From: Nymphaea colorata
Lineage: Eukaryota > Streptophyta > Magnoliopsida > Nymphaeales > Nymphaeaceae
Length of the DNA: 64,000 nucleotides
Assembly (NCBI RefSeq): GCF_008831285.2
Contig: NC_045142.1
Coordinates: 935,001 to 999,000, forward strand
Direction: 5' to 3'
The translations under genes were made by a program, and so were the position numbers. Of the stretch, positions 46,818-59,693 are shown piece by piece (the stretch's first letter is position 1; each line of letters starts with the position of its first letter). The notes under the pieces are model-generated. The model was not told the origin of the DNA. It did no database searches and saw only the letters and a list, made by a program, of their open reading frames with translations.

Positions 46818-49526
46818 ATGGTCGCCGGCAGCTGGCGGAGCTCGCCGGAATCACAAATGTCCACAGCGGACGGAATCCAGTCTCTTCCCTTCAAACCCAA
46901 GCCAATACCGACGGACCGCTTGCCCTTCTCCGCCATTAGGGGCGGTGATGACGTCAATGTCCTGAACCCACCGGCCGCTGCCAGAGGAAGAGCCTCAGGA
47001 GCACGAGAATTGACGGGCGGGTTCCGGGAGAGATCGTCGGTTCTTCTGCCCGGATCGTCGGATTTCTTCTCAAACACGGGCGTCACCATCGCTGCGACCG
47101 TGGACGGAGAAGCGGCGTCCATTGGCGCCAGAGACGGGGGGTTTGACGTGTGCGCGCCTGTGCCGGTCCAGGTGGCTCCCCCGGCGAAGCGAAACTCCGA
47201 GCTGGTGGCAGCGGGTGTGCCGGACTGGTTGCCGGAGGGTTGGCTCATAGAGTTCAAGGTCAGGACAAGCGGGGCTACGGCAGGAACGAGGGATAAGGTA
47301 ATCCTAAAGTCTGTATCAATGTGATGGTGGAAATTCTAGAAATTTCCGCTTTTCTTTCTATCTGTTTTCTTTTTCAGTTGATTCAGTGTCTTTCTTCTTT
47401 TTAATTTTAACGCTAACTATTCTTTATTGAAATGATAAACCTTGGATTTAGCTCCTCGGAGCTTGACCTCTTCTACTTTTTCATTTTCCCGCGGTGTTCA
47501 GCGCGAATCGTTATCCCAGATCGATGGATGCTGGCATCTGTAATCTCTTATGGTGTGGGTAGTTGATGGGTGTAAAGGAATGTTTAAGAATGTCTCTGTC
47601 ATTTTCCTGTGGGTTGTAGATAGCTCAAGGTAGCATTTCATAAGTTTTCTTTCTTATGAAGTTCTTTCAGATTCAAAGGGACTGAGTTTACGGAAAATCG
47701 TTAGCTTGATGGTTCCTCTCTTCTAGTTAATATACCACCTGTCGAGAAATGCAATTTGCTGTTCCTTGGCTCGTGCAGTAACAAGTCAGTGGTGGATCTG
47801 GCTAGAAATGTCTGCATAGTTGTACTTAAAATATGCATGTGATATTTGAAGCCTGCTATATGTTTTGAATGTAATGACTAAAAACTCCGAATGATTTCCA
47901 GATTCACTTGTTACACAAAGTCTATAGCTAGCTTTTATATTTATTGTGAACAATTCATCAAGTATATGATTACTTGTTAAGCGTCCCTAAAATTTCATGA
48001 ATAAAAACAGTGATTGCCTTATAGGCGTGTTTGGAAGCTCAATTGCGTGAAGGAACATTCTTTTTACGTGCTGTTTTTCCGTGCATGTGGAAGCACAATC
48101 TTTCCTGAATGACTATTCATTTTCTGTAAAAATGGCTTCAGATGACCCAGTATGTGTGACACAAACTTGACTAAAGGATACAAAAACTATTTCTTATTTA
48201 TCGGCTGTTCCTTCCCAAGGAACTGTAGTAAGTATTCAATGAGATCAGTGGTATAGGGATCTCGGTGAGACATGATGCAGACTCAATCTAATTAAAGAAA
48301 AAGGGTAGCATAGATCCTGCTCTTTCAAGTGCTTGAAAATGCTGACTCTTGATATGATCACCAGTTCAAGTGCTGATGAAGGAGAAAAGGAACGCCAATT
48401 AGGATGTCATCCACAATGGCAAGTGATCCAGAAGCAAAGAGGAGGTTTAGCAGGATGGGAAAGGAGGTAAACCTAAAACAGTAAAAGCAAATGTAAGGTG
48501 GCATGGGAATACGTTAGCATTTTGGGGCATGTTTCTTGTCTGTTTGTTTTGGGGAAATGTGGTACTTCACAGCAGAAATTCTTCTATATTGCCTCCTGAG
48601 ATGCTTCTGAGAGTTTAGAAACTTACACATTGAAGCCTGTTGTTGTGGCAATGGTGGGGTTCTTTGTTTTCCTTTTACAGAATATATTGGGTGTTCTTTA
48701 GATATTGCCTTCCATCATCTCCTACATTTATGTTTGTAAGAATACTTTCTTCTGTTGTTCCTTTTTTTTTTTTTATCTGGCATGATACGTTTATGAAGTA
48801 ACTCACTGTTTTCTGTTGTGCAGTATTTCTATGACCCAGTTTCAAATAGGCGTTTCCGTTCCAAAAAAGAGGTGTTTTGCTTTCTTCAAACTGGAAAACT
48901 TGGACGATACAAGCCTAAAGTGCGGTTAAATGAATCAGATGCTAATTCGACTGACAAAGATCTTTATGTAAGCTCCTTTATCTTCTTAAACGTCTCTTGC
49001 TTCTGATATTGTCTTCATCAAAAGTGTTCATATTTAAGCACCTAGCTGGAAAGAAAATTTTACCAGATCAAAGGAAGTAAAATAGCCTAATTCCCCACAA
49101 TAAATGAAAGAATTGTAGAAATGGTTTAGTTTATAAGAGACAAATTTGTTTATCTTTGTTTTCTCAGTTCTCTGGTCTCTTTCTTCTACCTGTTATAGCA
49201 CATTCGTATGCTCTTCTGAAGTAGTCTATGTATATTTCTGTTAAAACAGGCTGTTAATTTCTGTCTGACAATAATATTGTGAACTAACATACTGTGTTGC
49301 AACTGTTAACTTGGATCAGGCTGGTTTAAGCTCCAAGCGAAAAAGATTTGATTTTCTTAGCAGACCAGCAAAAGTAAGATGGGTTCTTGATGGATCAGAA
49401 ACATCATGGACACCATTTATAGATGAACAAGAGGTGCCTGAATCAAGCAAGCGAGCATGGATGGCTGTGCTTGATCTTCATGACAATGACTTTGATTCTT
49501 TTGAAGGGTATTTCCATTGGACCTAA
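46818..49526 (+). CDS. Methyl-CpG-binding domain protein (MBD5/6-like)
   Basis: Three exons, 46818-47297, 48824-48967 and 49320-49526, join in phase 0 (831 nt, 276 aa) with GT-AG introns. The MBD spans the first splice site, residues about 134-190: VPDWLPEGWLIEFKVR, TSGATAGTRDK, then YFYDPVSNRRFRSKKEV and FLQTGK. This is the pattern of plant MBD5/6/13-type domains, several of which bind methylated CpG and link it to silencing. After the domain comes a basic patch (SSKRKRFDF) and a C-terminal block PAKVRWVLDGSETSWTPFI...VPESSKRAW, which resembles the conserved tail of MBD5/6. The N-terminal 130 residues are low-complexity and G+C-rich in DNA. Intron 1 is 1.5 kb. The exact subgroup is inferred. 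Splicing at GT in GAAGGGTATTT near the end could give a different tail; the simple TAA end is preferred. Confidence 0.88.
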
Positions 49527-50519
49527 AATTCTTGTTCTTGACCCTGCTAGTCTACAGCATTCTCAAATTGCTTTGATACTTTGATATTTTCAGATAATAC
49601 CAAGTTGGCACAATTCCAATTCGGAAGAACTCACGCCGAAGCTTTTCACTTGGGATATTGTTGTTCAAGGCTGAAATCTGCAAGTTGAGCTCCCATGTAT
49701 TAGAGGTGGACATATCGAGCTTGGTGTTAATTCCATAAAATTTTGCAATTTTCGTTATGATCACTCGACCAAAAGATTGAGTGATGAATGCTACTCAGAT
49801 GTAACTCAAGTACTCAACGGCAGCTGCAGGATGGCCTCCAAGAACTTGTATGAAAAGAAAGCTCATGTATTCTGTAATATGGTCCTCACAAATTATGAAA
49901 AGAATCTTCCTTCTTTAATATTAAATGTGTACATGTAGGATTAACCAGGAAGCATATAAAAAGGTTTTGCATTGAAGAGGAACCACATCATGATAGCATG
50001 AACATGAAGACATCACATTGGCTGGTCAGACATTAAAAATCTTGGTGGTTTCCTTCATCATAAAAAAAAAAATAGTATGTGTCCAAGATGGAATCTTGCT
50101 GTTTGTGTAGTACGCCAGGGCTTTCTTTTGGGTCAACTGCTGTTGAGCGATTGATCTACTTGTAGGCTGGTGGTTAGGCATTGTAAGAGGACACGATCGT
50201 TGTGCCTGCACATGTATGATAGCTTTTTATGGTGTAACAAAACAGCTGCCTTTGTAGTGAGGCCAACAAAGAGGATTCTCTCATTCTACTATGTTCAATT
50301 TTTTGGATATTCATATATTCAGATTCAGACTTAGATTCAAATTCGGATGAAAAAAACTTATATCATATTCGAATCTGACTTTAAAATCTATATGAATCTA
50401 TTCCAATTCAAATTTTAAGTTATATTTGAATCCGATCCAAACTCGATTTTTTTAAGTTATATCTGAATCCTTTTGAATCGATTTATAACATTTAAGCCAT
50501 ATGCAAATCTGATCCAAAT
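49527..50519. other. MBD 3' flank and A+T-rich intergenic DNA
   Basis: Probable 3' UTR of the MBD gene, then non-coding sequence. From about 50310 it is rich in GATTCAAATTCGGAT-type motifs, the same motif type found on the far side of the hAT relic. Confidence 0.5.
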
Positions 50520-51131
50520 TTAACTTTTAAATACTATCCAATTCGAAATGAGCTTTGTTTTCATCCTTATTATCATATTTGACAGGCAAATATATAAACT
50601 TGAACACATTTTTTCAAATTTCACCTTTATCTCACAAAACTCTTTAAAATAAATATTAGAAGTTAGATAGTTGACTGCAAAAATGGCATTAATAGCATCA
50701 TAAAACATTTTTAAACTGTTTTGAATAATTGTAGTCTTATTCCACTAGTCTTTAGTTGGTGTCAAATGATAGTGACGATCAAATTCTTGAAAACGACGAG
50801 CTGGACATGCTTTGATATATTTAATGTTTTCTCTAATCATATCAATCACATCACTTATTTCTTTGACACGAACTTGCACAACCAAATTTAAAACATCTTG
50901 AAAAAAATTTCCATTACAAACAAGTGCATCTTTTTAAAGAAGTCATTCTATCAATTTTATAACCATGATATCATTTGTTGAATAATTATCTAAAGTAATT
51001 GAAAATAACTTGTGATCTCCATGAAAATCATTAGCTCTTAGTCAATTTTGTAACCATGATATCATTTGATGTATATGGTAACTATAAAGCTATAATTATA
51101 TGCAACTCCATGGAAGTCATTAGCTCTTAGT
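50520..51131 (-). pseudogene. Degenerate hAT transposase fragment
   Basis: Read on the minus strand, 51029 to about 50760 gives DFHGDHKLFSITLDNYSTND, then (after two in-frame stops) FFQDVLNLVVQVRVKEISD and VIDMIRENIKYIKACPARRF. Further on, 50708-50520 reads FYDAINAIFAVNYLTSNIYF and KEFCEIKVKFEKM. These are the successive blocks of plant hAT (Ac/RICESLEEPER-type) transposases: the ITLDN segment with its acidic residue, the LNL(I/V)VQ region, and the later Y-TSN-F block. The usual H-x-RCAAH before LNL is missing, so the gene is broken by stops and a deletion. Its upstream end carries a 91-bp internal duplication (50951 and 51042). Confidence 0.8.
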
Positions 51132-52317
51132 ACGATTATACATTCATACAAAATTATATTCTCCTTGTCTCATGATGTTAAGTTAGTGCATTTGGTTAGA
51201 CCTTTTGCCCAAACATCCTACCATTATCATAAGTTACAACTTCAAAACCTATGGCCACCAACTCAACTCAAGCTCACGGTTCGGATTCAGATATTAAGTT
51301 ACAACAGATATTAAGTTACAACAGATATCATTTACAATTCGAATTCGGATATCAACTCAAGGTTCATATTCAGATATTAAGTTACAATCCGAATTTCGAA
51401 CGTACTTGTTAAGATAGTTGTTATCAGATAAGATATTTATTTAAAACCAAATTTGAATCGAATGCTATTTCTTAAATCTGAATCGAATTTGATTTTCTCA
51501 ATCGAATGTTAAATTGCGTGCCATATTTGATTTTTAAAAGCAATTCGGGACATACATCCAATTCAATTCAAATTTGAACTGTTGACATCCCTATTGTCAA
51601 TGCCATATTTTATATACAAAGATTAAACGTCTTCAAGCTGCAAGCCAAACCTAAGCTTTCGACCTCCTGTTGTAACAATTTTTAGGGTCTCATAAAGTTT
51701 GGGTAATGGGTCAGCCCGGTCTGGCTCTACAAGAAGTCAGCAAACTGCTTAGAATAAAATATATATATTTATACGGTCACCAACTAAAGCTCTCATAGGA
51801 TACAGATATTAAATTACAAGATTCGAATATCAACTCTCACTATTCAGATTTGGATATCAAGTTACAATTTGGATCCGATTATCAACTCACAATTTAGATT
51901 CAAGTATCAGGTTACAATTCGGATTCAAATGTATTTGTTAAGATAATTAGTATTCATCGGATATTTATTTAAAACCTAATCCGAATAATCCGAATCCCTA
52001 TCCGATCGTATGCTATTTCTTAAATCCAAATCTGATCCAATTTTCTTAATTGAATGTTAAATTGCTTACCATATCTTATTAAACTTATTTTTTAAAAGAA
52101 ATTCAAACGGACATCCAATCCAAGTCTAATCCATTAACATCTCTACCGTTAATGTCCTATTTTTTTTTGTTACAAAGATTAAACGTTTTCATAACGCCCT
52201 TTGTGCAAGCCAAAACTGAGCTTCCATCCTCATGCTGCGACAATTTTTAGGGTCATACTGGGTATTGGGTTGGCCCGGTCTAACTCCACAATAAGTGAGG
52301 CTAGGGCAGATTGATTA

Positions 52318-52370
<53 letters not shown>

Positions 52371-52480
52371 TAAATTTTATAGTTTTATTCATCATAAATA
52401 TGTTGTCATCGTTATGGATTACATCTAGGATTATTTCTAAGGTAATTGGGCTTCTGCATCATACAGCATATATAAGCAGC
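51132..52480. repeat. Subterminal-type repeats and a diverged 550-bp direct duplication
   Basis: Many ATTCGGATATCAAGTTACAA-like blocks alternate here. Two long direct copies, about 51280-51760 and 51800-52320, share in order: TTGTTAAGATA, a GATATTTATTTAAAACC block, GCTATTTCTTAAATC, GAATGTTAAATTGC, a GACATC/AACATC end block, ACAAAGATTAAACG, CAATTTTTAGGGTC and GCCCGGTCT. The block ending GTTGACATCCCTA (51585) looks like the TAGGGATGTCAAC end of hAT-type elements. The whole may be a remnant of the element that carried the transposase. Confidence 0.6.
52321..52370. repeat. (TA)n(CA)n microsatellite
   Basis: About 20 TA units followed by CA units. Confidence 0.95.
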
Positions 52481-54071
52481 TCCTATCCACTGGAGGTAAG
52501 AGTTTTTTGTAGGACTTCATACAATTTTAAACATGGCTCTTTGGTCTGATCTAAGATCCAGTAACAAAGTTCGGAGATTTGTTGTAAAGTTAACTGCTTG
52601 TTACCGACCTTAGTGAAACACATAAGGCTTTTAAGTTTCATAAGGTAACCTTTATGGGCTGACTTTGAGCAATTCATGCATTCTAATTATGGAAACTGAC
52701 ATCAGCTTCTTTTGTTTCTTTGTTTCACTAGGGTTCATATAGGTATACACAAGGGAGAACATGTTAGCTGAAATGACCGGATAGTTCCAACCATAACCAC
52801 ATAAACACACAAAAAATAAGTTAGAGAAAAAACATAAAAAAGAAGCCATTTTTTGGAGAAAAACGTCAAAATGAAAAACAATGCAAAAATGTGTTTTTTT
52901 CCTTTTTTGCTTTCATGTATTCTTATATTTGTATATTTTCTGTTTTCAGATCTTTTTATAATTTATGCTACCACATTTTAACTCTTGTATTTTTATTTTG
53001 AAGATCTTTTTCTAATTGTTTTAAAATTTGTCAAGATTTTTCTAAGAAACAAAGCTGTATTATAGATGAGAAAAACCTAGCTTTAAAGTTCTAACCAAGA
53101 GTCAATGATTCCATTCTAACCTTACACCATACGAAAGAGCAAGGTAATTAATAAGCTAGCTCAAGCTCCTACCTTAGTTTTTTGAAGTTCAATACTCTGC
53201 AACTGCAGGCCTGCCAAGCCCCGAGAGCCATATTCTCAAGGAGCCCTATCGCCAGCAGCTTTGCAGTGGAAGCCCCAAGAGCCACGCTAATTTAGTTTGG
53301 CTGTATGCTTGACTGCTCCTGGGCTTGCAGTCTGACATTGTTAATTCGGTTTCACTTTCTCACACGATGCTAAAGAAATTACACGATGGAATTGTTGCAA
53401 GTTGGATTTGATATTAAGTGATGGCATAATCTGTCTGAGTGTGGGGTGCCGGTGCCGCGGCACATGTAAAAAATTTAGGTGCGGTGAGAGTATTTTATTA
53501 TTATTATTAATTTATTATTATAATAATAATAATATGTATATAATATATATGATAAAAAATTATCTATAAACCACAAAATTATTAAATAACAAGATCAAAA
53601 TTACAAATTGTAATTTGCTAATCATGATATCAGACGTGAAATAGAAGTTCACATCTAGCAATGAATGCCCATAAACAAGTTTAAAGAGTTATCCGCTATT
53701 CTAAAGTCAGGAACAATTTAATAAAAACAAAAAAAACAACCAACAGTTAACTTGCAAGCAGCAATATTAATTTTTGTGTCCTGCCAACACTTGAGAAAAC
53801 AACCAAGATCAGATAACAAGCAGACTACCAGCCTGCAAAACGTACAAACAGAGACAGGTTCCATTAGAAACTCAAATTATATTTGCCAGCGGCCTCCTTA
53901 ACTGTGAGCATGTTGTCTTGATCCATCTCTAATTGATCCGCAAATGATAAACAATTCAGATAACAGTCAACATTCCAATAGTCAGTCCAAAATCAAGCCA
54001 AACTCCACATATATCGTGCCGAATACCCTTTTTTGGCAGTAAAAATGCCTTGCCAGACAAGAGACTGATTT
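52481..54071. other. Intergenic region, no gene recognised
   Basis: Short ORFs only. 53200-53300 is locally G+C-rich (GCCAAGCCCCGAGAGCC, AGCCCCAAGAGCCACG) but breaks quickly in every frame. An ATT/TAATAA-rich stretch lies at 53490-53545. Confidence 0.45.
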
Positions 54072-54672
54072 TTAATGGATTGGGTTAACCAGGAAAAGTT
54101 CTTGAGCAGGGACTAAATGCATTCTGCAATTAACTTCAGAATCTCCCCACAAGAACTTAATCATAATTTCTTCAAGCTTCTTGATTACAGAAATCAAGTA
54201 CTTCAAGACCATAAACCAATAGCAGCGCAGCACAACAATCACAAATTTTAGGAGACAAAGTTTTCCTGCATATGACAGCATATGAGATTTCCATTGATTT
54301 AGGCGATTCTGCATCTTCAACACAACCCGATCCCAATCAGCTGTTGAGAGACGTAAAAGAGATGGTGGGAGGCCTAGATATTGCGTGGGAAATGAGCCCT
54401 GAACCCACCCAAATTGATCACTAATTCCTCTCATTCTTTGTTTTGACAAAGCAAAGCCAAAGACGTTTGATTTGGACTGATTAATGTGCACCCCAGCAGT
54501 CTTCTTAAATTCCTTTAAAAATATTCTAGATGATGCAAAGATCTCTTGGATGCTTTAACAAATATGAATAGGCCGTCAACATACATGGTAGCTGATAATG
54601 GCTGACTCAATCTTTCTTGAAAAATTTTCAAGAATCACCAAGAGGTATGGGGACAGAGGGTCCCTTGACAAA
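54072..54672 (-). pseudogene. LINE (L1-type) reverse transcriptase relic
   Basis: On the minus strand, a 139-codon frame (54491-54072) carries HINQSKSNVFGF, QYLGLPPSL, WDRVVLKMQNRLNQWK and LSYAGKLCLLKFV, then IKKLEEIMIKFLWGD. This is the well-known region after the catalytic core of plant L1-like reverse transcriptases (normally ...YLG.P.........W..L..K....L..WK...LS.AG...L). Further upstream on that strand, in other frames, follow DPLSPYLLVILENFSRK and YVDGLFIFVKASKRSLHHLE, relics of the DPLSPYLF and Y/F-x-DD boxes. The second aspartate of the catalytic pair is changed to G and frameshifts separate the blocks, so it is dead. Confidence 0.85.
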
Positions 54673-54674
54673 GG

Positions 54675-54778
54675 CGGTTTTATGAAGAAAGCAGGAAAAC
54701 AGAAGAGAAGTAGTCGAGTTGAGGTACGGTTTTATGAAGAATGAAGGAAAACAGAAGAGAAGCAGTCGAGACAACCAC
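54675..54778. repeat. 52-bp tandem duplication
   Basis: Two copies of CGGTTTTATGAAGAA ... GAAAACAGAAGAGAAG ... AGTCGAG start at 54675 and 54727, at the upstream border of the LINE relic. Confidence 0.8.
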
Positions 54779-54779
54779 C

Positions 54780-55210
54780 AACGCCGGATGGTAGGAAAAC
54801 ACAGGGAAAGAAGGAAAGCTGACGCCGCCGGCCGGAGATAATGCCACGGACGCCGGTCGCCGGATAGAGACTGGAGAGGAAGCTGCCGGTGGAAGAGAAG
54901 ATTGTAGGCGAGAGGAACAGCAGCAAACGAGCAAAGGGGTAAAGCAGCGGCAAAGGGGAGAGGAGATGCGGGATCGACTTTGTTAAAAAAAAAAACCTAA
55001 AAATTGAAAAATATTAAACCGACTCTCATTTGACCGCACCTGACTCACATCAAATGCGAGTTGAGTGCGAGTCTAAAAAAGACGATTTTAGTCGGGTGCG
55101 GCTGACCGCACCTGACTCTTGTTTGACTAGCTTGGGTGCGCATCCGGAGCACACCTGCATCGCGTCGACGAGGGTGCGAGGCCAAAAAAGGTGCACCTAG
55201 GTAACGTTGC
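54780..55210. other. G+C-rich block beside the LINE relic
   Basis: 54780-54960 is rich in GCCGGCGGC, CGCCGG and AGGAAGC, unlike the surrounding A+T-rich DNA. 55030-55200 contains two copies of GACCGCACCTGACTC (about 55033 and 55110) and inverted GAGT/GCGGGT counterparts. It may be the end of an inserted element or a captured 5' leader. No family is assigned. Confidence 0.4.
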
Positions 55211-57391
55211 TGAATACTTGGTTAATTATATATAAACCAAATATCTAAATTGAGTTATACTTTTAAGCATATCTATTTACCACATACAAAAATGAAGTCA
55301 AATTGTTTGCATCAAAAAGGGTCTTCAACAACTAATACAGTAGTAGACTACCTAAATTTGGGTTGGGCAGCTAGAATTAAAATTCTTGGGATGTCCACTT
55401 ATGCGCTACATTTCATTGTCTGTTCATTTTACACCTATACAACAAAACCGCAAAAAGTGCAAACTAGAAGGAAAAATAAAAAAGTTCCAAACTGACTATT
55501 TCTTCTCATTCTGCATTCCACTTTATTGAAGATAGGTGTGATGAAGTTCTTAAGGCCCATTAGGATGATATCAGAATAATGAAGAAGTTGGTTTTTAACA
55601 TCAACACAATCAGTTACAAATTTTATATTTATCTATTAATTTTTGTGGTATGTAACCTCATTTGGGCCAAACTTAAACAAACTAATCATACGCACCAAAT
55701 GCACCAATTCGCCATTCCAATTGCCTAATGAAATAAAACAATGTCTACAATATCTAAGATATGAGCTGCAGAGACAAGATAGCATAGACATCATAGATTG
55801 ACAGGGCTGTGAGGCAAAGTACTTGGTGCAAGTTATGTAAGATCCCAGAACTAATGGCAATTCTACTCCAGTTTATTGTGCCCACAAGAAACAAAGGGCA
55901 TAAAAAACAGAAAAAAATGTCAAGTGATGGGTACCCAAGCAGACCTGTAACTTGGGTCCAGAAATGGAAAATTTTGGCTCAGGTTCTTCACATGTATAAG
56001 CTTGAATGCAACTAATAGATGTATTGGCATGCAGGCTCCAGAATATACTTTTTCATGTATCTAATCTGAGACAGTAGACCTGTCTCTTTTGAACTATAAG
56101 TGAATTTTAAGGTAAATATGATGTCGAGGAGGGTTCATGTCATTAAGGTTGCAAGTCAACATCCATATTAGTATATAAAGCATCAAAGGATTTCAACAAG
56201 CACAAAAGTTAAACTTGTGCTTGCTTTATAAATGCATTTCCAAAGCTTTTATGTTAATAACTCCCTGCAGCAGCCTGTAACAGACCAACTGCAGAAGATG
56301 TCCTTTCAGATGGACAGAAACCCATCAAAGGATCTCCATATCAAAGGTATCATTTGCAATTTCAAGTTTCAAACTAAAGAACGGTTGCAATAATTGAAAA
56401 TCTACAAGAAAGTAGAAAATGGAAGAGAAAATTACCAGTAAAAGAAAAACAGTATTCATAGTGATTTTTTTTTCCTTTTTTGTTTTTCATCCACTGAAAT
56501 TACTCATAATTTTCTAAGCAAGAATCTAGCTAGGAGAAAAAAAACTAGAAAGTTTTTCTTTTTTGAACACTGAAGCTGATAAAATATGATATATTCAAAA
56601 TATTTGGTGGTCTAGCTTGCACATCAAGAAAGAAAGGAAAAAGTGCAACCACAAAACTATTGACCCTCTCCAATAGCAGTGGCATTGCCTTCATCTCAAT
56701 TTTCGGTTTCTATTCCATTACAATTGCATCTTAAGGAAAAGCAGAAAAGTAAGAGAAGACAATGCTCATACTAGAAACCAAGGAGTCCAGCTTATTTGTG
56801 AAAATCATGGTGAATATTGAAGGCATATATTATAAAAGCAGGTAAAACCTGATTATTATATGAAATTGATCATTTCAATATAAAAATTTAATTTTTGAAT
56901 ATGTGGTAGAATTAAAATTTCGAAAACAAAGCCACCTCCTTGATGTTGAACTTTTCACGCTCTTAAAACTTGAATTCCTTGACAGGTGAACAACAGCTTT
57001 ATTTTTTAATTTTTTTTTTTTGAGTTTCATTCAGTGCGCCTGTGGGAGACATTTTGTTTGTTTGTTTGTGTTACATGTTTATCTATTAATTTTGCTTATA
57101 TAGTCATGAGCAGTGGTAAAAATGTGCAATGCAACTGGTGCCTTGTAAGGAACTACAAAAGATTATTCACAAGGACTATATAAGTAAAACCAACAGGTAC
57201 TGATTAGACTTGGTTGTTGGAATCACAGAGGGTATTACAGATGGTGTAGCCCCAAGGGTTGTTCAACAAGAAAGGAGGTTGGAGATCAGGTACTATGAAA
57301 CTCAGTCGGCAAAATTCCCTGAATTAACTGACTAAACCAGAAGGAGTTTTCATTCCATAAAACAATATTCAAACATTATATCTTCTTGCCC
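55211..57391. other. Intergenic region, no gene recognised
   Basis: Only short, unremarkable open frames on either strand and no RNA gene seen. Base composition is A+T-rich throughout. Confidence 0.45.
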
Positions 57392-57645
57392 TAAACCAAG
57401 TGGATGAATGATATAAATCTACAAGTGGTTCACAGAAATGCATATGAATATATCGATCAAACTATAGTAGATAACTAAATTAAAAGAATGAGGGAAGAAG
57501 CCTTACCGATCCTCTGGTCGTAAACCAAATAGATAAATGATATAAATCTACAAGTGGTTCGTAGGAATACATATGAATATATCAATCAAACTGTAGTAGA
57601 TACCTAAATCAAAAATTGAGAGAAGAAGCCTTGCCGACAAACCTG
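57392..57645. repeat. 129-bp tandem duplication
   Basis: Two copies start TAAACCAA(G/A) at 57392 and 57521 and share ATGATATAAATCTACAAGTG, ATATGAATATAT and GAAGAAGCCTT(A/G)CCGA, with a handful of differences. Confidence 0.85.
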
Positions 57646-59693
57646 AAGACCAAGGGAGGAGGAGCGGTTGAATCTATAGGCATTGTACATACACACATAG
57701 AGTGGGCTTCATACCAATCATAACAAGTTAATAAACAAAAACAAAAAACAAAGAATGACACTGATTGCCTACATTTGTGCAAGTCACTGCCTACATCTAT
57801 TGCAGGGATGTCTTTTTCAGCCAACATTAGTTTCCATTTCAGCGAAGTTCTATGTAAACTCATGCAAATCAATTGGATGCCAGAATTCCATAGGGAACTC
57901 TTAACAAAAATTTGATTTTACCATAGAAAACAAGATCAAACTGCTGCGACCATGAGACAACAAACTATCCTACACAGTCCTGAAAATAAAAGTAAAAATA
58001 GAACATGCTATACCTAGAAGTTAAACCTAAAAGCAAAACAAAAAAATAAAACAGTGGTACACAGTCTCCAAAACATAGAAAAGATCCAAGACAGACTAGA
58101 ACCGCAATTTTTTTTTCTTTGACGGAGAATACAAATGAAGATACCTTATTCGTCAATGTAATTTATTTATTTTTTGTCTCTTTCAATTAAAACAGCAATA
58201 ACAAATCCAAACTTTAATCCTAAGATGATCAAAGCACAAAGAATTAAGTTAAATATGCTACACATGAAGCATGAGAATCACAAAATTAATCTTAACTAAT
58301 GCAATGCTAGAAATCAAAACGCAACCTTATGATGCATGCGTGAAAGATTCCTACACCTACACCAAAGAAGGTCTTTCTACCTTGGGATTTGGGGAGATGA
58401 TTGCACTTCACCTGCTTTGGTGAACACTCTACTCAGAATTCAACACTTAATGAAGCACTCCTCTTGACTTACATGGGACGCAGGAGGAAGACTTAAATAA
58501 GTCAAGGTTAAGAAATCAAGGATAGGAGAGAAAAGGCTACTGAAGAGGACATGAGCTTCAAGGCATGATCACCAAAGGAGGACGGTGAAAGCTTTCTAAG
58601 AATTCCCAAAAGGAGGGAATTATTCCCACTCCCCCTTCGAGAGATTTTATAGAGATCTAGCCCTCATTTTGAGTACTTCCAGTACTCAAAACACTATTAC
58701 ACTAGAAACCTACTTTTCACAGAAGTTGGACTTTTTTCTAAATTTTAAGATATGGATAACGCACAAAAGAATTGCATTCAGTAAGTCAATCCATTATCAG
58801 ACTTGGGCCGAAACTGAAGTTTAAGGCCAAGGTGCAAATTGATCATTTTGCCCGCAAGGCCCTCTTTGCACTATTTTCGGGTATTTTGCTTGTTGTAACT
58901 CTGATTTCCATAAAATTCAAATAATGGCTCTATAACAACTAAAACAACATAAATATGGGCATAAAAGTACCAAATGGATGAAAACATGCAAATATAACAA
59001 AAATATAATGCATTCATGCATTATCAAAACCCTTGATGCCTATATGCTGCTAGTCCTTGAGCAACATTTTAGTTAAACACCAAACTAATGAAGGAAAAGA
59101 CGAAAGCAAACAGACAAAACAAAGTAAAGGCACACTCTACTGTACAACAATCTAGCTATCCTAACTCACTTTAGTTGCATTTAGCATATGCAACATGCCG
59201 GTTAAGCCACCAACCTAATAGATGAGTGAGGTCTCATGAGGTTTTTTAGATATGGTACTCACAATCATCAATGTATAGCAAGCATAAGAACTTTTGAAAA
59301 TCATCATAAAAATAATAAATACAACCATAAGTGACACTTCATGCAATTGTATTCATTAGCATATGGCAAAAATACATGCCTCCATAGTCAATTTCAGTCA
59401 AACACAAAATTTACACTTTATTCTCTAGAAGTCAAACATGAGCATATCATCTTCCTTCAATCTGTATTGATACAATTATGAAATGGATTTTTCACTTTAT
59501 GCTTTAAGCAAGAATTTTTCTTTTTTATTTTTTAATTAAAAGTATGAGACACCCTTCTCTTTTAGACAATATTTCTTCACTTCGAGTTACTCAACCTGAA
59601 AGCTACTATAAGGATTCATTGTTCGGTGGCAATGTCTCGTCTGCTAAATTTTCTACTTGGTCCTCGTAGCAAGCTCTGGTCTGACAGCTCTCA
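57646..59693. other. Non-coding DNA, possibly retrotransposon-derived
   Basis: No open frame of note. The stretch at about 58790-59060 (TTTGCCCGCAAGGCCCTCTTT, ... CTGCTAGTCCTTGAGCAAC) has the flavour of LTR-retrotransposon non-coding sequence, but I see neither paired LTRs nor protein domains. Confidence 0.3.

Noticed and set aside
46727-47257. 176-codon minus-strand open frame
   Set aside because: Shadow of G+C-rich exon 1 of the MBD gene; composed of low-complexity P, S, A and G residues.
58790-59060. LTR retrotransposon
   Set aside because: Only a vague resemblance to non-coding retrotransposon sequence; no paired LTRs, primer-binding site or protein domains found in the window.
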